A stretch of DNA of 64,000 nucleotides. Source: Pestalotiopsis fici W106-1 (Eukaryota; Ascomycota; Sordariomycetes; Amphisphaeriales; Sporocadaceae). The notes beneath the pieces were generated by a model. The model saw only the letters and a list, made by a program, of their open reading frames with translations, did no database searches and was not told where the DNA came from. The stretch covers positions 806,001 to 870,000 of the forward strand of contig NW_006917101.1 in NCBI RefSeq assembly GCF_000516985.1, given 5' to 3'. This document shows, one piece after another, positions 10,886-22,565 of this stretch. Positions within the stretch are counted from its first letter, which is position 1; each line of letters starts with the position of its first letter. The translations under genes and the position numbers were made by a program.

Positions 10886-12363
10886 ATGAAGATAACAAAA
10901 GTTCTACTAGTCACATTCACGTCGCTGCTGGTACCTAGCAACGCCGGAGGTGTAAATGTTACCACCGTCAATGGACGACCGCATTGCGAAGTGACCGCGA
11001 ATGGCGACGAGATCAACGACGTGCCAAATATCTTGGAAGCCTTTGATGAATGCGGTACCTCGGGAACCATTACTTTTCCAGAAGATCAAGAATATTGGAT
11101 CGCCGAGAAATTGAACCCTGTAGTCAATGATGTTCTTATTAATTGGAGCGGAAAGTTCAAGGCAGGTGGACCCATGACTGATGCAATGAGTCCATCGATA
11201 CTAACATATTTTAGTTTTCCGATAACATCACATACTGGAGGAACAATTCATATCCCATCCATTTCCAGAACCACTGGGCTGGCTTTGTACTGACAGGCGA
11301 CCACATCACAATCTATGGCAATGGCACTGGTGGCGTCGACGGCAATGGCGATGTATGGTACACGGAAGAGGCCGGTTCGACTCAGCCAGGACGTCCTATG
11401 GTATGTGCACAGAACAAGGGCATCGCTGGATATTTCTGACCTTTTGCAGCCTTTCGTACTGTGGAATGTGTCAAATGTAGTCGTCGAAGACTTTTCCATC
11501 TGGCAGCCCCAACTGTGGTCGTTCAACATCATGAATGGAACAAACATTTCTGTCACAAACTTGTATGTTAACGCGACTGCAAAAAAAGCGCCTTCAGGGT
11601 ATAATTGGGTTCAGAACACTGACGGCTTTGGTGAGTTCCAGTCTGGGAGACTACATAATAGTTTTATTGACTTGAAGCAAGATACCATGGATGTGAGAAA
11701 TCTGACACTCAGAAATCTCACATATACCGGAGGTGACGATTGCATCGCCGTCAAGCCGCGTTCCTACGACATTTTGATTGACGGAGTTACTTGCACTCGT
11801 GGCAACGGCATTGCAATTGGAAGTCTGGGGCAATACCTTGAAGACTCGAGCGTAGAGAACGTTGTTATTCAAAACACCAAGGCAAGTAGCTTCTGTATAT
11901 ATGACCAGTCATGTTATTCCTGGACTGACCATCTCTTCAGGTACCAAACACCAAAATCGGCGTCTACATCAAGACTTGGGTAGGCGAGCTGGTGGTACAG
12001 GACAACTACGAGAGCGACAACCAGCCACGAGGTGGCGGCTGGGGCAACGTGACCAACATCACCTTGGCCAACTTTGACGTGACGGGCGCGACCCGGCCCT
12101 TTTACATTGACCAGAACAATGGCAACAATGGCTCCGACACCAAGGGCACGAGCAACATGCTCATCTCGGACGTTTATCTGCGGGATTTCCACGGTGTGCT
12201 CTCGGGATCCGGCAATACAGCGACACTGAGCTGCAGTAAACGGAACCCGTGTTATAATATCTTCTTTGATAATATGACCGAGACAGGGTCTGGTGGTCAG
12301 GCGCTGGTGGGTTCCTGTTCCAACACGGAAGACGATGGAATTCATGGACTTTCCGGATGTTAA
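10886..12363 (+). CDS. GH28 exo-polygalacturonase / exo-rhamnogalacturonase-type hydrolase, secreted
   Basis: Secreted pectin hydrolase that removes residues from chain ends. Exons 10886-11161, 11215-11400, 11450-11630, 11682-11881 and 11941-12363 give 421 residues with an N-terminal signal peptide (MKITKVLLVTFTSLLVPSNA). Catalytic segments in order: NTDGFDTMD (across intron 3), GGDDCIAVKPRSYD, GNGIAIGSLGQYLEDSSVEN and GVYIKTW. The general GH28 GHG and RIK segments are GNG and YIK here, a pattern I associate with the exo-acting PgxB/PgxC/Rgx-like group; this is recalled family knowledge. Introns 1 (11162-11214) and 4 (11882-11940) use GC donors; every alternative GT donor tried breaks the frame or loses conserved residues. 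Many N-glycosylation sequons. Exo-polygalacturonase versus exo-rhamnogalacturonase is not resolved. Confidence 0.9.
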
Positions 12364-12621
12364 ACGAGGGGGCACCTAGTCTTGATACACTCCACATTCA
12401 TCATGGCAAGTAATTGTTCACAAAAAGCGAATGATTCGTGCAGAAACCATAATTTCATCACATGCATCACAAGGAACGAAGGAGGTTTCCTTTACTGGAC
12501 AATTATAGTATGCGATACGCTACATACTCGAATGTCATACCCTAGAGATTATCTCTCCTGACATTGGGCCATGTGCCACCAAGTCATGTGCCTCATTCCA
12601 TGTTTTCGTTATTGAATCGCA

Positions 12622-13599
12622 TCACATCTCACCACACTGAGCGATGACCACGTCCATGTTGGGAACGTCCTTGCCTCTGTATCCCGTCTTGGTAGCTTCC
12701 ATCTTCTTTACGATATCCATGCCGTCAACCACCTTGCCAAAGACGACGTGTTTGCCGTCGAGAAAAGGGGTAGGCACCGTGGTGATGAAGAATTGCGAAC
12801 CATTCGTGCCGGGACCAGCATTCTTGGGGTTTCGTGTTAGATATCTCGGTCATGCGTTGCATAGGGGGTTTTATAACTCACCGCCATTGATAGTAAGCCG
12901 GGCTGCTCGTGCTTTAGGTTGAAGTTTTCGTCGGCAAAGGCCTTGGTACCATAGATACAAGTGCTGCCGGTGCCATCTCCATTCAGAAAATCGCCACCCT
13001 GGCACATGAAGTTGGGTATCTGGTTTAGACTTGTTAACAAATATTCGTCGCTGAACCAGTCATGCGTGTTTCTTACTATTCTGTGGAACTTTGATCCCTT
13101 GTACCCTTGAGGCCGGCCCATTGAGTTCTTGGACTCGCCGGTGCAGAATTGACGGAAGTTCTCGGCTGTCTTGGGGACTACATCCTGGAAGAGCTCGAAT
13201 GTGACTCTACCCAGAGGTTCACCTGTGAGGAATTGGAGGTCAGAACCAATGCGTCCACCTCGAATGATGTGGTATGGTATAGGGTGTCACGTGACACTCC
13301 AAGGAGTAGTATAAACCGGTAGTATGAACCAACGAGGTTCAATGTGTGGGAATGACTAGGCGCTTCTACTTACCTCCAAGGGTGATATCGAAAAAGACCC
13401 TGTATTGGAGTACGTGCGTTAGTTTCCCTCATACATGATAGTACTTGCTGCTGTTCTGCACATGCACAACGGTAAGTGTTCGGCGATCGGATCGACAAGA
13501 CGACAGCACGAAACCGCCAAAGGGAGAAAACTCGGGCAAAGAATTGCGGTAGTAAACTCACAAGGGATTTCCCGAAGCAGGGAGCTGAGTGGGGGCCAT
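12622..13599 (-). CDS. cyp3: cyclophilin H-type peptidyl-prolyl cis-trans isomerase (PPIH/Cyp3)
   Basis: Prolyl isomerase; the human orthologue PPIH is a component of the U4/U6.U5 snRNP. Five exons on the minus strand: 13599-13562, 13399-13374 (a 26-nt exon), 13222-13077, 13019-12882 and 12822-12622, giving 182 residues. Landmarks: [79 protein letters not shown] and the C-terminal VVIAQCGEM. The short N-terminal extension, NGDGTG and the CGEM end match cyclophilin H better than cytosolic cyclophilin A. Catalytic Arg, Phe, Met and Gln are present; the Trp that contacts cyclosporin in cyclophilin A is Phe (PTPFLDGKH). Intron 2 (13223-13373) is unusually long and carries a 14-bp palindrome. Confidence 0.92.
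13284..13297. repeat. perfect 14-bp palindrome with E-box core in a cyclophilin intron
   Basis: GTGTCACGTGACAC is a perfect inverted repeat centred on CACGTG. It lies in intron 2 (13223-13373) of the cyclophilin gene, a few hundred bases from the start codon. CACGTG is the core bound by bHLH factors; a function here is inference. Confidence 0.6.
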
Positions 13600-16500
13600 G
13601 GTTATGCTGTGGTGTTAGTGTGGAATAGAACGGCTGGGCAGAGGTTGACACTGATTATTCGTCCTGCCAAAAACAAACTCCCAACGTTTCGGCGCTCCGA
13701 TATCTGTCACTACGAGGGATCCGGCCACTAGAATTCGGGTGTGTCTGTCTGTTGTGTGAGGCGTTGGAACGAGGTTGGGGAACCCGCTCGGGAACTGGAA
13801 TCATCTTTTTTCTCAAGCTTGCTCCAAAGCCGGGAGGCGACCCACTTGATTGGACATTGCAGTAGCGGCTGCGTTAGCGCTGAGCGCGGGGCAGGATGCG
13901 GGCAGGCAGAGGCAAAACCACTTAAACGCGGGGCATTCTTCTGCAAACTGCTGTCCCTCTGGAGCAGTATGCAACGTCGATGGGGGTTGTCACATTTTCA
14001 CATTGGAGGGCGAGCAAAGACGTTGCAGTTGTTTTGCATATCGGTACTTTTTGGACGCACATGACAGTAGGTTCATTCCAAATTCAACCACCATGTGCCA
14101 CTTTGGGGACGGTGATGATATCAGATCACATTGAAGAGTGCTCAATCACCTTGGTGACTCCCAAATTCCTTACCAAATTGTTCGGATGGAGAGGCATCCG
14201 GGGATTTGACTTGGCCCTCTAAAAAGCGTTAGGCGATCCTTCTCCCAAGCAAGCAAGTCTGCTCAGGTAATCATGAGCACATGAAAACTCCACAAACAGT
14301 TGAAAAGGACCCCAAAGACGATGGACATGCCCAGACAAGCCAAGGTACAACATTCTAAACCGACCGGGCTCGACTGGTCTGTCCTTGGGCAGACATTAGA
14401 CACGACGGTGGAAAGCTTGTCGCTTATCTGTCTTCCGAGTCACCAACTCCTGCGACTGTCTGCTGTTGACACACAAAGATCATCGGCTTATCGCTCTGGC
14501 TAGAAGATCGTGGGCTACTACCTACCTACTCTTGCTATTGGCTCGACGCGCATGACCTCATTGAACACAAATTTGTGGACTCCGACTTTTGAGGATAACA
14601 AATTTGGTAGTAGTGTCGTGTTCAAAGGTCTCGTGAACCCCGTGGAGTTTTCTGCAGCCTACCTACCCACCAACCGTGTATCAGTCTGGGGTATGGGGGG
14701 CTATGTCTGTTAATGCCAAGCCCTTGTCGTATACTACTATAGTACTTGAATGCATCATCTCTAGTCAAGTGGTGGGGGGTTAAGGGGTGCTCATCGTGGG
14801 AATAGTATGGATTTATTTGCCCTTGCTGCACACAACATTCTATGCTAAGCCGGTATTCCCTCGTAGCCGACGCGCCGACTTGCACATATACAGATACAAA
14901 GCTGACCGTCCGGCAATCACGGAAAGCACTCCGACGCCCGCTTACTTAGAAGAAGCATGCCATTACTTATGGTACGTAGACACTATCAAAGACACTGCAA
15001 GCCTGGTCTGATATATATGGAAGCAAAGTCAAAAAGCGTGCTGTCAAAATTGCCAAGTCCGCATGTCAAAATGTAATGATAGTGGAAACAACGGTCCAAC
15101 CCAATAACGATTTGTTTGGGACGGTATGAGATTTACTACTGATTTGTCAATGGGGGGCGGGCGGTTCATGAAATGCCAAGTCTGTCAGAGCATGTCCTGG
15201 CATTTTGGCGATAAACTGCCTACTATAGGTTGTAACGGCGCTACTAGCCTTATGCTTGATTGAAGTCTGGGGTTGATTGTTGCACAGTTCCCATTTGCGG
15301 CAGGTATTCTCGTCTTTTTGCTGCGGGCGCACATGCGCAAATACTGCGTTATCAGACCTGGTTGCCCCTTGAGGCTTGTCTCCATGAATCACGTAAGAAC
15401 AAAGCCACAATGTAGTGTATTATACTGCTGACAAGGGCTTCCTGGTATGGTTATTGTGTAGATCCGGACAAGATGTACTTCCATATCTAGATCAAGAGCA
15501 TTCCAAATACTCCTCAATGGTGCGCAAGCATCTTTCTGTGCTTACAGGTCCTCAGCCTCTGCCGCAGGAGCCGTGATCTTCAACAAGACCAAGAAAGTCG
15601 TGGTGATATTAGTCAATTACTTCCATGATTGTCATGTTCGCCATGTGAGAGCAATTGCACTCGCGAAAAGCATTACTCATTTCACGGGATTAAACTATAT
15701 TTTCGAAATTTCTGAAACTTACAGACGTACTTTTTACACATGGTCGCTAGTGGGGCCTCGACGGGTTTCATATATTGACGTGGAGCTGCCATTTCTTTCG
15801 TGCCGCCCTGCATTTGGCCTTGCGCCACATGGACACATGAGTTTTCAAACACAGTATTGCAAACATGACTGCCGGAATGGTCAAATAAGCCCTTGCGTGT
15901 GTATACGGTCTTGGGATATTTATGGTCATTCGGAACGTGCCCTTGGACCGTAGGATTTTTGGGTTTCGGGACAAGCAAGCAATCTCGTTTACATGAGCCG
16001 CCAGAAAAAAACAATTGGAATGGAAAAATTAACAGCTGAGCCCGAAATGGTTCCCTTTTGGCTGCTCAGCCTTTCGGGGTCTCGACCCCTGCGGTGCCTC
16101 AGAACGACAGCGACGGCCGCTGATCATGTGTAAGCCGGGCAACGCAAGGCATGCCTATCTCGTTGTACCAAGTCTTTCAGCTCAGGCGCATGACAGATAT
16201 GCCCATGGATGCGCGAATGCGCCAATCTACTGGCAACGCAGCCGAGTGCCCGGTAGTAATGCTAAAACAGCGAGATCCTGTGTATCCATTTCAGAATGCC
16301 CATCAAGATTGAGACCTACTGAATTCCCCCTAGCCGTTGCGCGGTAGGGCAAAGTATTTGAACCTTGGGTACTGTAATTCTCCCTAGACACATAGAAGTC
16401 AAAATGAAAGAAGAAATACAAGAAAAAGAAGAATCTTGCAAATCAACGTGAACCCTCGAGCAGCTCCACGATTCTGTGCATTGACAGGCCGCCTTATTCC

Positions 16501-18501
16501 TGGCCCTGCTGACGATCCTGGGTGTTCTGACGCAAGAAGTTCCCACCAAAATCCACAGCCCTGCAGTCTTTACGAAAGATAGGACAAGGTGCACTAAAAT
16601 AAAAAAGAAATCCTGCCGCAAGGATTCCGAAGCGTAACTTTTATCATTGTCGTGCAGGCGTTGCAGGAACCGACGGATGGCTTGAAGTTGCATCTGTGCC
16701 GATATTGAAATCAAGAAATATGAGAGACAAGCTCATTTTACCATGTCCCATGGCAGTACGTTGATAAGGTGACAATCTTGTCACACTGGAAGAGAAGGGG
16801 AAAAAAAAAACCCCCGTGCCCTTTTGGATTTTCGAGTCAGTAGGGCCTAGATTTCGGGTTAGCCGTGCAGTTGCTACTGCTTTGGGTCTCTGTGTGATTG
16901 TGTAGAGGAGCGCAGGTGGATTAATAGCGCGCACTTTGGTGTCGGTCGTTCTGTCCCTGGATGAGTAGTTTGGGCAATGGTGGCGGCGCTGGTGAGTTAC
17001 CAAGCGTTTCTCGACGCTCAAATTTCGGTACCAGGACCACGAGGCCGTCGAGCTAAGAGTGAATCGACGGGGAGGCTAAAGTTAGAGGCGCCTGCTTTCC
17101 GCCCGTTTCGATTGTGAATTCCGGCTTCTTCTTTTGGGGATAACTCGGATTTTCACAAGTCTACTAGATGAATGACCGAGTCCATGCCATGTGGTTTTTT
17201 CTGGCTGATGAAGATGTTGACGAAACGGAACCAAAAAGGCTGAAAACAGCATCTAGTTTCCGCATCCACAGCCGCAATAGATACAAGCGTACTTTCTTAT
17301 TAGAAAGGCACGAACAAAGGCATTAAACAGCCTGCAGATAACCCATGCAGAGGGAAAGCAGGGGCGCATATCCAGCCAACGAACAAATCGAGTCGCTCAT
17401 CCATCAGTGCTCCCCTGTCCAGCGTGCCACAATAATAGTAGTTTATGGAGAAAGAGGCCCTGGGATGCACGGTCGGTTCCCAGAACTTCAGAGTTTCCGA
17501 CTACGCTAGAAGGAGTGCGCTAAAAGGCCGTACCCAAGTCCAAGCCCGACCACCCCGCGAGCGAGCGACGGGTTTTCTTCCAAATGTTGGTCGGTTTGGT
17601 GACTGGTCAGGCCCTCAAAAGTCCACATTCCACAAGTGCTTCTTAAGCTGCAGTGCGCATCGAGTTGTAACTTGCATTCCATTCCCTTTGGGCGTATGCA
17701 CAGACACCAACCCAGCCCACACTCGCATCCCAGATCATGAAGCGCGTAACCTTGGCCGATTTCCTCGATTCAGACCCCTGTACATGTACATTCCTTTCCC
17801 CAATCCCATCCCATCCATCGCCTCTCCCCCCCTCCCTCTTCACACACAAGCCGCCCTCTTTTTTAGTCTTTCCATCTTGTCTTTTCCGAGTCTCTCCCAT
17901 TCACTTCCCTTCCCCTTCAATAACACACCCTTTGACGCGGCAATTGTGCTGACGAAACTGCGCCTGGCGAGCAGCAAGAAAAAAGTGGGTGCCTCTCTCT
18001 GCAAAACTCCACCTTCCAGCCTGTTCCGTTTTGAGTCTGACCTTAATAACCTCAGCCCACCCCTTCCCAAATACATTACTTATCTGCTGCCCGCTGCTGC
18101 TGCTACTTTCTCACGCTCTTGACTTAGCCCACCCGACCTGCCCGCAGCGCCCGCCCGCCCCGGTCTGGTTTCTTGCGGTTCTCGTCACCACAACCAAATC
18201 TTGCCTCTGTCGCCTCGTCGCCGCGCCCTCTTTCAGATCTGCTTTTCTACTTGACTGTACGAAAAAGCGATTGCATCCACGCGCGCGCACATATCCACAC
18301 ATAAGCGACATTTCTGCCAAGGTCCACCTCCCCCGTAGTTAAATGGAAAGGTCATATTAAAGAAGCGGGCCGGTGATTGCGAGCAATACTCCGCCAAAAC
18401 GGATTGGTTCGTTGGTACCATTCGTACCACCAACCTGCCCACTTTACGGGTTTGAGAGTCCATTCCATCTTCCAGCTTTCGCTCGACCATCAGCATTCGA
18501 G
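13600..18501. other. 4.9-kb gene-poor interval
   Basis: The interval between the divergently transcribed cyclophilin and RING-H2 genes. I find only short unrelated frames. From about 17,790 to 18,120 the + strand is strongly C/T-rich (runs of TCTCCC and CTTTTC), typical of a fungal pyrimidine-rich promoter or long 5' UTR for the RING gene. No transposon, tRNA or rRNA is recognised. Confidence 0.6.
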
Positions 18502-20076
18502 ATGGCCATCATCGATCAGGCCTTTCTCGACGGCGCCCATGCCGTCGCAAGGGCTGTCGCGCGGCAGGCCACAGACACAACCACTGCAGCCGTCACGTCC
18601 GCCATCTCTTCGGCCATCAGCAGCGCCACATCGGCAGCATCCACGGCAGATGCATCATCCATCACCAGTTCGGCGGCATCGCCTACATCTACCTCAAGTG
18701 ACTCTACTGATCCAACCTCCACCTCAAACCCGAACAATGGAAACAGTGGTGGCTCGGGAACGAGTTCTCCCCTGCTATTTTTCGTCGCTCTCGGATTTGG
18801 TGTAGTCTTCACAAATCTTTGGTAAGAAGAATAAATCACTGCGCAGCAGGAGGACAAGATTCTCCGCCGCAACTAGTCGATGAATTTTAGGCTGATAAAA
18901 ACTACCAGGATCATTGTTGGTGTTAAGTACTGCTTCCGATACAATGCTCGCAACCGTCAATTGCGTGGGCTTGACGAGAATGGAGAGCCTATCAACCTGG
19001 AGAATATGCCCACCAGGCCTCACCGTCGTCGTCGTGAGAAGAAACTCATGACCATGGATGAGGTCAACGAAAAGTTCCCCATGATGAAGTACAAGACATG
19101 GGTTGCTGGTCGTGCAAAGGATGGCCTGCCCACGGCAGGAGGTGTTTCAGCACCACCAAGTCGAGCCGGCAGCGTCAGAAGCGTGGAAGGAATTGTTCCC
19201 GATGTGCCTGCCAAGGAGATGGGCTCTGCCGACGACATTAAAACAGCTGCAGATGTCCCCAGAACTTCGGATTCTGCGGATGCGACTCATGATCATGACA
19301 ATGCTCTCACTCAGACTCAAACACGCGGAAGTATCATGACCAAGGATCCAGATCGGGCACACGCTAGCGACGACGAAGAGGACGATGACCACATCAATGC
19401 TGCTGTTCCACCTGAGCTTCTCGCGACCTCTGGAGACACATGCGCCATCTGTATCGACGGTCTCGAGGACGATGACGATGTTCGTGGTCTGACTTGTGGT
19501 CATGCTTTCCATGCTGTCTGTCTCGATCCCTGGTTGACGAACAGAAGGGCTTGTTGTCCACTTTGCAAGGCTGACTACTATACACCAAAGCCCAGACCGC
19601 CTCCTGCTGACGGTGACCCCAATCACCCTGCAGCATCAAATTCTGCCGACCCAGGCAGGAACAACAATCGTATGAACATGCCTCGCCAGCCACAAAGATC
19701 CCTTGCCGGCTGGACTCTTAGGGATGGCCCGCGTTCCATCTTGGGGCGTTACGGAACTAGCCCCACAGATAGGTATGCCCAGCCGAGAGGGAGCGGACGC
19801 GATAGGAGACGTCCAGCAAATAGCCAGGGCAACAGTCGTACGACTCAACGCAGCAATGGTCGTTCCAACCGGACCACGCCGTCTACTGCCCCGGCGACCG
19901 CCTCGGCTGAGGGACAAGCATCGCAGGGTGGCTGGCTCAGCCGAGTTAGGAATCGACTTCCCACAATTAGACAGAATGCCAGCGCTGCTGAGCCAACTGC
20001 TGCGAGTGCCAACAACGCAGCGGCAGCAGCGACTACGCCGTCCCAGCTCGAGGCAGGTACGCGTTCGGCCAGCTGA
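18502..20076 (+). CDS. transmembrane RING-H2 E3 ubiquitin ligase
   Basis: Probable membrane-anchored E3 ubiquitin ligase. Exons 18502-18821 and 18909-20076 give 495 residues. Residues 1-85 are Ser/Thr/Ala-rich and probably lumenal or extracellular. A single membrane segment follows (LLFFVALGFGVVFTNLW continuing as IIVGVKYCF across the intron), then a basic stretch (RRRR). The RING-H2 is C-A-I-C ... C-G-H-A-F-H ... C-L-D-P-W-L ... C-P-L-C around 19,438-19,570, preceded by an acidic tract (DDEEDDD). The C-terminus is disordered and rich in Asn, Arg and Ala. An alternative acceptor at 18890 would add six residues in frame, but 18908 keeps the membrane helix continuous. Substrates unknown. Confidence 0.85.
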
Positions 20077-20756
20077 GATTCTGTTTTTTAATATACACAC
20101 ACATTCGTCTGTACCAATTCACGACCTTGACGAAATATTTTGACACCGCGGCTATCTCCATTTGGAAGCGGCACTCATTCACAAGTGCACATTCCGTTTA
20201 TACTGTACCTTGTGACAACTCTGAGTGAAGCGGGAATGTTACGGATATTCATAGAACTTTGGACATAGCGGGGAGTTTGTCTCTGTTATGGTGCATTTCT
20301 GATTTGTTGGGGGAAATTATATCTCCCTGCTGTAGGGATTCTGCAACGTGGTATATTGCATCTCGAGGTTACTTACTCAGGAGAGGATTTGTCTTTTTCT
20401 GTTGCCTCCTGCTAGGGAAGGGTAATGGCGAATTGGAGTTTGGCGAAGCAAGCAACATTTCTAGCATGAGAGGAATTCTACTACTATTAAATTATTCTCA
20501 AATTACCTTTGCAAGGCTCAGATGATACGCCCTACCAGTTTGTTCTGCATGTTTGAAGAGCGTGACTTGTTCCGAATTCCTCTTAATTTCCATGCATGAG
20601 TAATTCTAGCTCTGTCGGTAAAAATATTTGTCGCCTTTAGATGATTCGAATAAACCGAGTAGAAATCTACGAAGCCTAATAATTAGTTGCCCCAGATACA
20701 CTAGGCGAGCTCGCCAAATCCACGAGGTAGGTACATTCCAGATCCTCGTGGGGGAG
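20077..20756. other. convergent intergenic region
   Basis: 680 bp between the RING-gene stop and the GPALPP-gene stop. It contains both 3' UTRs; the sequence is AT-rich and no gene is seen. Confidence 0.5.
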
Positions 20757-21875
20757 CTACAGGAACTTCCCCTTACTAAACCGTCCGCCAAAGTCGGCCG
20801 CTTTATTCATGAGCTCCTTGCGCTGGGCAGTGCCAATTTTACTGCCGCTCCGCATGTCCTTTTCCCAGTCAAATCCGCGCTTGCTTGGATCGTCCTCCTC
20901 TGCCTCGATGCGCCCTCCCTTGCCTCCCTCGCGCTTCTGGTGCTCGGCGTACAGGCTCGGCCCCCGCGCCGCTTCCAGGTTTGCCCGAATCTGATCCGCC
21001 TTGGCTTGCTCCTCCTTGGACAGTCGGTCTGCGCCGCCGCCGCCGCTCTGTACGCCATTGCTACTGCTCGAGGCCGCGCCGCCGCGGCCTAGAACTGCAT
21101 TCTCAAGTCGTTGCCGCTTCTGCTCCGGTGTCTCGGTCCATATACTGTTGATTTCGCCCGCTGCACCACCACCTCCACCACCACCCCCTCCAGACCGCGG
21201 GCCCGAGTTGAACTTGCGCGCCTTGATCTTGGTGGGATCCGCGGCTCGCGCGGATCCGGCCGTGGGCGGCGCCAGCATCCAGTCGTCGCGCTGCGGAGCC
21301 TTGGGGTTGGCGGCTTCGAGGGCAGCGGCTTCAAGTGCTTGGGACTGCCGGGCCAAGTGGGCGTTGGAGGTTGGCAAGGCCGGGCCGTAGTCATCATCCG
21401 AATCGTCCGAGTCGTTGTTGTCGTCATCGTCATTGGGTGATCCCGACGGCCGTTCAAATAGTGGCCCCGGAGGTGGTGCCGGGCCTAGTATACGTCTTGT
21501 CGGTGGTTCGGCTGAGGGGCCGATCGGTTTTGATGTAGGCTTTTGCGCTGGCGGCGGTGCTGGGCCGCCGTCGGAGTCCTCATCATCGTCGTCGAGGGGT
21601 ATTTCATTGTTGTTGGTAGTAGGAAAAGTTGGGCCAATCGAGGGACCTATCGAGGGACCTATGGAAGGGCCTATTGTTGGCCCGGCAGAAGGACCCGACG
21701 AGGCCTTTGGTATCGAAGGACCATATTCATCTTCCGAGGAGTCATCACCTAATGTGATCTCATCTTGGTTTGTGGGGGCTCGCTTGGGCGGAGGCGAGTC
21801 TGGGTTTCCCTCGTCCTCTGGAGTGCGCTTGCGCTTGGTGAGATGCGCCGGCAGCTGAGGTCCTATAGAGGACAT
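20757..21875 (-). CDS. GPALPP-motif protein (DUF3752 family)
   Basis: Single-exon gene for about 372 residues, homologous to eukaryotic GPALPP motifs-containing protein 1, which is of poorly known nuclear function. The Met at 21875 is chosen because it opens directly into the family motif (MSSIGPQLPAHLTKRKR); an upstream in-frame Met at 21896 would add seven residues. The N-terminal half alternates acidic stretches (DDSSEDEYGPSIP, DDSDDDYGPALP) with GP-x-x-P motifs. The C-terminal DUF3752 region has RDDWMLAPP, IKARKFNSG, SIWTETPEQKRQRL, GFDWEKDM and the end FGGRFSKGKFL. Poly-Gly and a short GPSI repeat mark it as largely disordered. It is divergent from VPS8, with about 690 bp between the starts. 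Confidence 0.88.
   Translation of the reverse strand: MSSIGPQLPAHLTKRKRTPEDEGNPDSPPPKRAPTNQDEITLGDDSSEDEYGPSIPKASSGPSAGPTIGPSIGPSIGPSIGPTFPTTNNNEIPLDDDDEDSDGGPAPPPAQKPTSKPIGPSAEPPTRRILGPAPPPGPLFERPSGSPNDDDDNNDSDDSDDDYGPALPTSNAHLARQSQALEAAALEAANPKAPQRDDWMLAPPTAGSARAADPTKIKARKFNSGPRSGGGGGGGGGAAGEINSIWTETPEQKRQRLENAVLGRGGAASSSSNGVQSGGGGADRLSKEEQAKADQIRANLEAARGPSLYAEHQKREGGKGGRIEAEEDDPSKRGFDWEKDMRSGSKIGTAQRKELMNKAADFGGRFSKGKFL
21631..21690 (-). repeat. in-frame 12-bp tandem repeat coding for IGPS units
   Basis: The + strand repeats a GGGACCTATCGA-like 12-mer about four to five times with small changes. On the coding strand this gives consecutive I-G-P-S/T tetrapeptides, extending the GP-rich motif region of the GPALPP protein. 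A length-variable coding minisatellite is likely. Confidence 0.75.
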
Positions 21876-22565
21876 GTTTGACAGATATTGATGCAAGCTC
21901 TGACAATGTTACTGCTCAGATGTTGTAACAATTGTTCAGAGCCGTTTTCTTTAAGTAAAGATGTTGAAAGATGCTCAATTCAGTTTCTGAGGTGATAAGT
22001 TAACTTGATTTGCTGAACTGGAATTCGCAATGCGACGCGACAGGTACTCGGTCGCTCTTGTAAAGTAAAGAAAGCACTGGCCAATGATGTAGTGCTTGGC
22101 CAGGATGATCAGCGACCCCGACAAGCCCGTGCTTGTGTGCTAGCTTCGCGGGGGCGGCACAGTTGCTGATTGGGCGCTGCAGGGCGCTGAGCTTCGCTGC
22201 TGCTGCAAGGCAAGAAGGACAAGGCAGAACTCCAAAAGAGCTCACGGCTTGCGACGAGCCTCTTATTCGCCGCATTACTTGTAGTCACCCTAGCCCTCGA
22301 TTATTGTTTGTTCACAAGTCTACAGGTGCTACTCTATTTCGGGATCATACAACCCAGACCGAGATACTTGGCCCAGATAACAGTACCTCTCACTTGGCTC
22401 TAATCTCAAGCTTCTTCGAACTACATAGGCAGGGGCTACATCCTTTATAAAGCCACCCGCAGCGAACGGGCGATAACCCAAAACTATTCTTCCCGGACGA
22501 GCATGAGTCGCACAATGCTGAGTCAATGAGAAATTCGAACCAGTGGAGGACGATGAACGAGTACA
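21876..22565. promoter_or_regulatory. divergent promoter region, GPALPP gene / VPS8
   Basis: 690 bp separate the two start codons, so both promoters must lie here. No TATA box is obvious, as expected for housekeeping genes. No gene is seen in the interval. Confidence 0.55.

Noticed and set aside
11166..11214. GT-AG alternative for GH28 intron 1
   Set aside because: Splicing from GT at 11166 gives GTT TTC CGA TAA, a stop, whereas the GC donor at 11162 keeps the conserved FSDNITYWRNNSYP.
12811..12822. Cytosolic cyclophilin A with loss of the cyclosporin Trp
   Set aside because: The overall sequence, including the CGEM end, fits cyclophilin H, in whose fungal members I recall Phe at this place, so it is not treated as an anomaly.
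16325..16375. tRNA-like T-arm on the minus strand (AAGGTTCAAATACTTT)
   Set aside because: The loop is one base too long and no D-arm, anticodon arm or acceptor stem pairs with it.
17445..18122. 225-residue open frame on the + strand
   Set aside because: Much of it translates a C/T-rich tract into Pro/Ser/Leu runs; there is no family similarity, and it lies where a promoter or leader of the RING-H2 gene is expected.
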